Source: Desulfobacteraceae bacterium
GTDB lineage: Bacteria; Desulfobacterota; Desulfobacteria; Desulfobacterales; BuS5
Length of the DNA: 10,680 nucleotides
Reading direction: 5' to 3'
Assembly: GCA_030592105.1 (NCBI GenBank)
Contig: JAUVKE010000062.1
Span: forward strand, 1 to 10,680
This document shows, piece after piece, positions 6,172-10,680 of this stretch. Made by a program: the position numbers and the translations under genes. The notes under the pieces are model-generated. The model was given only the letters and a program-made list of their open reading frames with translations. It had not been told where the DNA came from and did no database searches. The number at the start of each line of letters is the position of its first letter. The first letter of the stretch is position 1.

Positions 6172-7164
6172 CTAAAGCATGGCTGCCAGATCGACCATCC
6201 TTGTTGAATAGCCGGTTTCGTTGTCATACCATGACAGTATCTTTACCATATCGTTAATAACAAATGTTGATGGAGCATCAACAAAAGAGGATAATGGGGA
6301 GCCATTAAAATCGGAAGAGACCAAAGGAAGATCGCAATAACCTAATATACCGGAAAGGGTTCCTGTGGAAGCCTCTTTAAGGGCAGCATTAACATCCTCA
6401 ACAGAGACTGATGATTTTTCAATTGTAACAACGATATCCACAAGGGAAACATTGGGCGTTGGAACACGAATGGCAAGCCCGTTCAATTTTCCGGCAAGCT
6501 CAGGAAGTACTAAGGAGACCGCCTTGGCTGCTCCGGTGGTTGTGGGAATCATAGACATGGCTGCGGCTCTGGCCCTGCGCAGATCCTTGTGGGGAAAATC
6601 GAGTATACGCTGATCCCCTGTATAGGAATGGATGGTGGTCATAAGCCCGTGTTTGATGCCGAAATTATCCAGGAGAACCTTTGCCACAGGCGCAAGGCAA
6701 TTAGTCGTACATGATGCATTTGATATAATATTATGTTTTTCAGCATCATACTTGTCAGAATTTACCCCCATAACAATGGTTATATCAGGCTCTTTTGCAG
6801 GGGCCGAAATAATAACCTTGCGCGCTCCGGCAGCAAGGTGTTTTGATGCATTTTTTCTGTCTGTGAAAAGGCCCGTACATTCTGCCGCAATATCGACTCC
6901 AGATTCTTTCCATTTCAAATTTGCAGGATCTTTTTCAGAGGTAATGGGGATCAAATTACCATCAACTTCAATTGCATCACCCTTTGCCTTAACTTGGAGA
7001 TCTAATTTTCCATGAACAGAATCATACTGCAGAAGATGAGCTATTGTTGCCGCATCTGTAAGGTCATTTATTGAAACAACCTCCACATCGGAATGTTTCA
7101 GCGCAGCTCTGAAAACCATCCGTCCTATTCTTCCGAAGCCATTAATACCGATTTTTACACTCAT
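6172..7164 (-). CDS. gap: Glyceraldehyde-3-phosphate dehydrogenase, phosphorylating, type I
   Basis: This 330-residue cytoplasmic enzyme oxidises glyceraldehyde 3-phosphate to 1,3-bisphosphoglycerate with NAD, or runs in reverse in gluconeogenesis. The Rossmann motif GINGFGRIGR (6-15) and Asp34 in INDLTD favour NAD over NADP. The active-site segment SNASCTTNCLAP has the nucleophile Cys152, and the partner base is His179 in TIHSYTGDQR. The C-terminal SWYDNETGYS (311-320) is typical. The ATG overlaps the rimI stop codon by one base (TAATG), with AGGGGG as ribosome binding site, so it is translationally coupled to rimI. It heads the gap-tpiA-secG end of the block. Confidence 0.98.
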   Translation of the reverse strand: MSVKIGINGFGRIGRMVFRAALKHSDVEVVSINDLTDAATIAHLLQYDSVHGKLDLQVKAKGDAIEVDGNLIPITSEKDPANLKWKESGVDIAAECTGLFTDRKNASKHLAAGARKVIISAPAKEPDITIVMGVNSDKYDAEKHNIISNASCTTNCLAPVAKVLLDNFGIKHGLMTTIHSYTGDQRILDFPHKDLRRARAAAMSMIPTTTGAAKAVSLVLPELAGKLNGLAIRVPTPNVSLVDIVVTIEKSSVSVEDVNAALKEASTGTLSGILGYCDLPLVSSDFNGSPLSSFVDAPSTFVINDMVKILSWYDNETGYSTRMVDLAAML

Positions 7165-7646
7165 TATACCCCCTTAATCTTTTTCATCATGACCAAAGCA
7201 TCTTCCCCTGTCAGCCTGTAGGAAGGTACTGAATAATAATATGGTTTCCTTCCAACTATTTGGAAACCCAGCCTGTTATACAAAATGATTGCAGGATTAT
7301 TTGAATACCGGACTTCCAGTAAAATTTTTGATACATGATTTTCAACCGCAATATCAAAACTTTTTTCAAGAAGCCATGACGCAACCTTCTGCCGGCGCCA
7401 TTTTTCGGCAACAGCAATTTTAAAAATATGCATTTCGTCTGCAATCAACCTAAATACAATGAATGCAACAGGACTCTTGCTATTTATAACCGGATTTTCC
7501 CTTACAAGATAACCCTGTCCATTATCAGATGATAATTCATCGAGAAACATATTACGATTCCACGGCTGCAAAAAAGAGTCTGCTTCAATATCTAATATCT
7601 GTTCAATATCTTTTTCGGTTAAAACCGTTAATTTCCCGGAAAACAA
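7164..7646 (-). CDS. rimI: Ribosomal protein S18 alanine N-acetyltransferase, RimI-like GNAT
   Basis: This 160-residue GNAT-fold protein resembles RimI, which acetylates the N-terminal alanine of ribosomal protein S18. RimI-type marks are SFLQPW (24-29), IAVAEKW (77-83), LEVRYSNNPAIILYNRLGF (110-128), GRKPYYY (132-138) and EDALVM (148-153). Glu111 and Tyr123 sit at the spacing of the E. coli catalytic Glu103/Tyr115. The acetyl-CoA loop, usually Q/R-x-x-G-x-G/A, reads RRQKVA, so the central Gly is Lys88, which is odd. The start is TTG at 7646, chosen because GGAG lies 7 nt upstream and the preceding EIIA gene ends 3 nt before. The stop overlaps the gap start. RimI function is likely; another N-acetyltransferase role is possible. 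Confidence 0.82.
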   Translation of the reverse strand: MFSGKLTVLTEKDIEQILDIEADSFLQPWNRNMFLDELSSDNGQGYLVRENPVINSKSPVAFIVFRLIADEMHIFKIAVAEKWRRQKVASWLLEKSFDIAVENHVSKILLEVRYSNNPAIILYNRLGFQIVGRKPYYYSVPSYRLTGEDALVMMKKIKGV

Positions 7647-7649
7647 TAG

Positions 7650-8063
7650 TTAACTCCGTTTATTGCCTTTTAAAATGCCACTTGCAAGGGAAATACTTTT
7701 TTTGCCGAATCGCTCCACTTCAATGGCAAGTTCACCTATACTCATATTATCTCTTGCTTTAACAGCCTTAACTAAAACCGGAAGATTTACACCGGACAAG
7801 ACTTCAACACGGCCTTCTTCAAGAAAAGAATAGCTCAGGTTAGAAGGTGATCCCCCAAACATATCAGTCAATAATAGCACACCAGCACGCTGGTCAACTT
7901 TTTTTATTCCATTAGCAATTTCCTGACGCAATTTATCATTGCTTATGCTCAAATCTATGGATATTGGGATTACATTTTCAGGAGTTTTCTCAAGAATAGA
8001 AGCAGCAACCTCAATTAATGCGTCCCCAAGTTGTCCATGGGTCACAACAATTATACCTATCAT
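7650..8063 (-). CDS. PTS EIIA domain protein, mannose/fructose/sorbose family
   Basis: This 137-residue stand-alone EIIA-Man domain would be a cytoplasmic phosphocarrier, phosphorylated on His9 in VVTHGQLG. The conserved TDMFGGSPSN loop (66-75) and LSGVNLPVLVKA (89-100) match the family. No EIIB, EIIC or EIID partner is present, so sugar import through this locus is unlikely. As in many Desulfobacterota and other proteobacteria with rpoN-linked PTS genes, a regulatory role in a phosphorelay with ptsN is more probable; this is inference. ATG is at 8061-8063 with only a weak GGTG upstream. The gap to ptsN is 68 nt, and rimI starts 3 nt after its stop. HPr and enzyme I must be encoded elsewhere. 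Confidence 0.9.
   Translation of the reverse strand: MIGIIVVTHGQLGDALIEVAASILEKTPENVIPISIDLSISNDKLRQEIANGIKKVDQRAGVLLLTDMFGGSPSNLSYSFLEEGRVEVLSGVNLPVLVKAVKARDNMSIGELAIEVERFGKKSISLASGILKGNKRS
7654..7657 (-). promoter_or_regulatory. Ribosome binding site that fixes the TTG start of rimI
   Basis: GGAG, then TTAACTA, then TTG (7646). The site overlaps the last codons of the EIIA gene. No in-frame ATG gives a RimI-length protein, so TTG is preferred. Confidence 0.65.
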
Positions 8064-8131
8064 ACATCACCGCTGCGGTATAAATCCGGAAAACAGATCG
8101 GTTTCACCGCGCATTTTTAAATTGTAATTCG

Positions 8132-8605
8132 TTAAAACTCCCCATCCTCTTTTTTTATTATATCAATAAGTTCAGAATGATTAGTCGCACTCATCAACTG
8201 TTTTTTAAAAAGATCCTTTTTCAAAAGCATGGAAATTCTGGCAAGAAGTTTTAAATGAATGCCCGTGGAGTTTTCAGGAGTCAAAAGAATAAAAAATATA
8301 TGAACCGGCTTTTCATCAATGGAATCAAAATCAACCCCCATACGACTGAGTCCAAAACCTAACACCAAAGATTCAAGATTTTTTAATTTACCGTGGGGTA
8401 TGCCGATACCCCCACCAATACCGGTGCTTCCCAGTCTTTCACGCTCAAGGAGGAGGCGTATCAGTTCTTCAAAATCGATTCCGGCTATTTTGGCTAAAGG
8501 AGCAGCCAGTTCTTCTATAACACCCTTCTTATCAGTAGCTTTCAGGTCAACAATTATAGCTTCTTTCGGCAAGACATCAAGAATTCTCATATTTTTTATA
8601 CTCAT
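8132..8605 (-). CDS. ptsN: PTS EIIA-Ntr nitrogen-regulatory phosphocarrier
   Basis: This 157-residue cytoplasmic protein of the EIIA-Ntr family accepts phosphate from NPr/HPr and adjusts nitrogen, potassium and carbon responses by binding partner proteins. The phospho-acceptor is His71 in GIGIPHGK, matching His73 of E. coli PtsN. It is preceded by RERLGSTGIGGG (55-66). VHIFFILLTPENSTGIHLKLLARIS (101-125) is the other family block. Length is normal. The ATG at 8603-8605 has no clear Shine-Dalgarno sequence, and an in-frame ATG five codons further in (MRILD) is an alternative start. It lies 100 nt downstream of hpf across a possibly structured gap. hpf and rpoN upstream are its usual companions. 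Confidence 0.95.
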   Translation of the reverse strand: MSIKNMRILDVLPKEAIIVDLKATDKKGVIEELAAPLAKIAGIDFEELIRLLLERERLGSTGIGGGIGIPHGKLKNLESLVLGFGLSRMGVDFDSIDEKPVHIFFILLTPENSTGIHLKLLARISMLLKKDLFKKQLMSATNHSELIDIIKKEDGEF

Positions 8606-8619
8606 TCAAGGGTATTTAA

Positions 8620-8677
8620 CCACAGATAAACGTTTTTTTGTTTATGCTGCTTTATCCGTGGACAAAACAGCATGAAC
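8620..8677 (-). other. Mutually exclusive hairpins in the hpf-ptsN gap
   Basis: CCACAGATAAA (8620-8630) pairs with TTTATCCGTGG (8651-8661) with one mismatch. GTTTATGCTG (8640-8649), in that loop, pairs with CAGCATGAAC (8668-8677) with one wobble. The second arm pair crosses the first, so the RNA must choose between them or form a pseudoknot. It lies just upstream of ptsN, which lacks a good ribosome binding site. The CCACAGATAAA sequence resembles widespread extragenic repeats, so this may only be a repeat remnant. Confidence 0.35.
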
Positions 8678-8705
8678 AGATACTTATAAAGGCCATACTT
8701 TACGA

Positions 8706-9236
8706 TTATAACGGCTGAATCAATCCATATTCGCCGTTGTTACGCGTATATAAAACATTAACATCACCTGTATCAGAATTGACAAAAACAAGGAAATTTT
8801 CCGGGGCAATATCCATAAGTAAGACCGCTTCCTCCACACCCATGGGCTTATACTCTATATTCTTTACTACAATAGGTAAAGGGGATTCATCTACAGGTGA
8901 AACAGCTTCCCGGGAAAGCTCTGTTTCGCCGAGACCCTTTGCGCCGCTCCTGTGTTTTCTGTGTTTTTGCTTATTTTTCTTTACCTGCTTTTCCAGTTTA
9001 TCCAGCACCACATCGATTGCTGAATACATATCCTCTGACTCCTCTTTTCCCACAACATTAAGCCTGTCAGAGGTCAAATTAATTTCAGCTATTCTCCTGA
9101 ATTTTTCCACACCCAGAACAACCGATGCAACTGCCGGATTATCAAGGAATCTGTCAAAACGGTCCAATTTTTCCATAACATACGATTTTAAACTTTCAGA
9201 AGGATCAAGATTTTTAAAAGTAACAGATGTTTGCAT
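8706..9236 (-). CDS. hpf: Long-form ribosome hibernation promoting factor
   Basis: This 176-residue protein binds the 30S decoding and mRNA channel. In its long form it drives ribosomes into inactive 100S dimers during starvation. The N-terminal S30AE domain (about 1-95) ends in a basic stretch (KKNKQKHRKHR). A variable linker (about 97-120) leads to the C-terminal dimerisation domain (about 122-176) with YKPMGVEEAVLLM, NFLVFVNSDTG and the ending GEYGLIQP. The length fits long HPF rather than the short enterobacterial forms. The ATG at 9234-9236 has a strong GGGAGGG upstream, lying over the rpoN stop, 13 nt away. rpoN-hpf-ptsN is the widespread gene order. Confidence 0.96.
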   Translation of the reverse strand: MQTSVTFKNLDPSESLKSYVMEKLDRFDRFLDNPAVASVVLGVEKFRRIAEINLTSDRLNVVGKEESEDMYSAIDVVLDKLEKQVKKNKQKHRKHRSGAKGLGETELSREAVSPVDESPLPIVVKNIEYKPMGVEEAVLLMDIAPENFLVFVNSDTGDVNVLYTRNNGEYGLIQPL

Positions 9237-9249
9237 ATCACTTCCCTCC

Positions 9250-10680
9250 CTAAAATTGCTTACGTTTATTCGATGGCAAAAATTTCATCGCTTCCCGGTA
9301 CTTTGCTACAGTCCTGCGGGCAATAATGAAATTATCTTTTCCTAAAAGGGTTGAAATTTTGTCATCGCTATAAGGTTTCCTGGGATCTTCATTTTTAATT
9401 ATCTGCCTTATTTTTTCCTGCACAGTTACGGAAGAGGCCGCCCCCCCATCTGTTCGGTTGATGGAACTGTTGAAAAAATATTTTAATTCAAAAACACCCT
9501 GTGGAGTATGAACATACTTGCTGTTCGTAACTCTGCTTATGGTTGATTCATGCATTTCAACATCCTGGGCTATATCCCTTAGAATCAGCGGTTCCAGCCA
9601 TTCCACCCCTTTTTCAAAAAAATTTCTTTGAAATTTAAGAATACTTTCCATTACCTTATAAATGGTTTTCTGCCTCTGCTGTATACTTTTAATGAGCCAT
9701 GCTGCAGAACGTGTTTTTTCTTCAATGTACGCCTTTGCCTCCCCCGTAAACTTACCCCTTCGGCGTAAAGCTTCTTTATAATAATAATTCAGACTGAGCT
9801 TTGGCAGGCCATCATCATTTAACATTATTACAAATTCATTTTCTACCTTATATAAAAATATATCAGGGGTAATATATTGGGGTGGTGTCTCAGAAAATTT
9901 TCGGCCGGGCTTAGGATCAAAGCCCTTTATGATCTTTGCAGCAGAAACGGCATCACTTACGCTTATTGACAACTCCTTTGCAATGGCCTTGAAATTTTTA
10001 TTCTCCACATGCTTCATTTGATTTGAAATAATATCTATTAGTACATCCCCTCCAAAACCAAGGCGTTTTGCCTGAATCAAAAGAGTCTCTTTTAGATCCC
10101 TTGCACAGATACCTGCAGGATCAAGATCTTTCTGGATAACCAGCAAAAAATTTTCCACCTCATCCTTTGATATTTCCAGGGTTGTTCCGATACTATCAAC
10201 AGAAACCGTAAGATATCCGTCACTGTTTAGATTGCCAATAATAAGGCCGGCAATCTTTCTTTGAAGATCTGAAAGGGGCATCATGCGCAACTGCCATAAA
10301 AGATGCTCACTTAAAGAGGTTTCAGTAGCTATAAAATTTTCAAAACTTGGAGTATCTTTTTTTTCTCCTTCATAATGCGTTTTACCTGAAGAATTATATT
10401 CATCCATATAATTACTCCAGTCAATGTCATCTCTAACCTTCTCTTCTATGGTAACTTCCTTTGTGGAATCATCATCAGCAGGTTTAAGCTCTATCTGATC
10501 AGAGGTCGACTCATCAGTGTCAATATTTGGAGCCTCTTCCAGTGTGGGATTTTCCTCAAGCTCCTGCTGGATTGCATTAATAAGTTCCAATCTGTTTAAT
10601 TGCAAAAGCTTTATCGCCATTTGCAGCTGAGGAGTCATCACCAGCTGTTGAGTCAATTTAAGCTGTTGTTGTAATTCAAA
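9250..10680 (-). CDS. rpoN: RNA polymerase sigma-54 factor (5' end cut by window edge)
   Basis: The frame stays open to the right edge, giving 476 visible residues; a TTG at 10656 is an internal Leu, because FELQQQLKL upstream of it continues the canonical RpoN N-terminus. Only a few codons are missing. Sigma-54 directs RNA polymerase to -24/-12 promoters opened by AAA+ activators. Region I is the Gln/Leu-rich start (QQLVMTPQLQMAIKLLQ). Region II is acidic (about 55-110). The core-binding part follows, then the helix-turn-helix DIAQDVEMHESTISRVTNSKYV. The RpoN box ARRTVAKYRE, which reads the -24 element, is encoded at 9292-9321. The protein ends soon after in a short basic tail. It heads the block, with hpf 13 nt downstream. 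Confidence 0.97.
   Translation of the reverse strand, partial: FELQQQLKLTQQLVMTPQLQMAIKLLQLNRLELINAIQQELEENPTLEEAPNIDTDESTSDQIELKPADDDSTKEVTIEEKVRDDIDWSNYMDEYNSSGKTHYEGEKKDTPSFENFIATETSLSEHLLWQLRMMPLSDLQRKIAGLIIGNLNSDGYLTVSVDSIGTTLEISKDEVENFLLVIQKDLDPAGICARDLKETLLIQAKRLGFGGDVLIDIISNQMKHVENKNFKAIAKELSISVSDAVSAAKIIKGFDPKPGRKFSETPPQYITPDIFLYKVENEFVIMLNDDGLPKLSLNYYYKEALRRRGKFTGEAKAYIEEKTRSAAWLIKSIQQRQKTIYKVMESILKFQRNFFEKGVEWLEPLILRDIAQDVEMHESTISRVTNSKYVHTPQGVFELKYFFNSSINRTDGGAASSVTVQEKIRQIIKNEDPRKPYSDDKISTLLGKDNFIIARRTVAKYREAMKFLPSNKRKQF

Noticed and set aside
8067..8114. 15-codon ORF on the - strand ending 3 nt before the EIIA start
   Set aside because: No ribosome binding site and no recognisable leader-peptide pattern; expected by chance at this length.
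8737..9345. 202-residue open frame on the + strand
   Set aside because: It lies antisense over hpf and the end of rpoN, is Ser/Thr-rich and shows no domain; a shadow frame.
10654..10656. TTG as a possible start of rpoN
   Set aside because: Upstream codons encode FELQQQLK, the usual RpoN N-terminus, so the start is outside the window.

Overview
The window looks like a low-GC anaerobic bacterium of the Desulfobacterota (sulfate-reducer type, probably Desulfobacterales). This rests on gene content: an ADP-forming acyl-CoA synthetase, a glycyl radical enzyme, and an rpoN-hpf-ptsN cluster run together with a mannose-type EIIA. The taxonomic call is inference; no marker gene was aligned.

Left region (1-1527, + strand): the 3' part of a fused ADP-forming acyl/acetyl-CoA synthetase that enters from outside the window. 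It converges on a complete 801-residue glycyl radical enzyme on the - strand (1949-4354). No radical-SAM activase lies in the window. The two non-coding stretches flanking the glycyl radical gene (1528-1948 and 4355-4706) are rich in small inverted-repeat elements. One is a 61-bp miniature element with 17-bp terminal inverted repeats and a perfect 11-bp direct duplication of its target. It sits inside an older inverted-repeat element related to the one just beyond the other end of the gene.

Right region (4655-10680, - strand): one long co-oriented block, read from right to left. The order is rpoN (sigma-54, 5' end cut by the window edge), hpf (long ribosome hibernation factor), ptsN (EIIA-Ntr), a mannose-family EIIA, rimI, gap, tpiA, secG, tRNA-Leu(GAG), tRNA-Thr(CGT), then a strong intrinsic terminator. 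Most junctions are tight (13 nt, 3 nt, a 1-nt TAATG overlap, 33 nt, 4 nt, 12 nt), so co-transcription of the block is likely. The ptsN junctions are looser: about 100 nt before it, with possible alternative hairpins, and 68 nt after it. The block joins nitrogen/carbon-related control (sigma-54 and PTS-Ntr phosphocarriers), ribosome hibernation, two triose-phosphate glycolytic enzymes, S18 acetylation and the Sec translocon. A 105-bp inverted-repeat element separates the two tRNAs. Its ends match those of a 160-bp hairpin element at 1638-1797.

The most unusual items are the glycyl radical enzyme, which lacks the His and Glu expected of diol dehydratases, and the nested miniature elements around it. 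No CRISPR array, large mobile element, phage gene or rRNA was seen.
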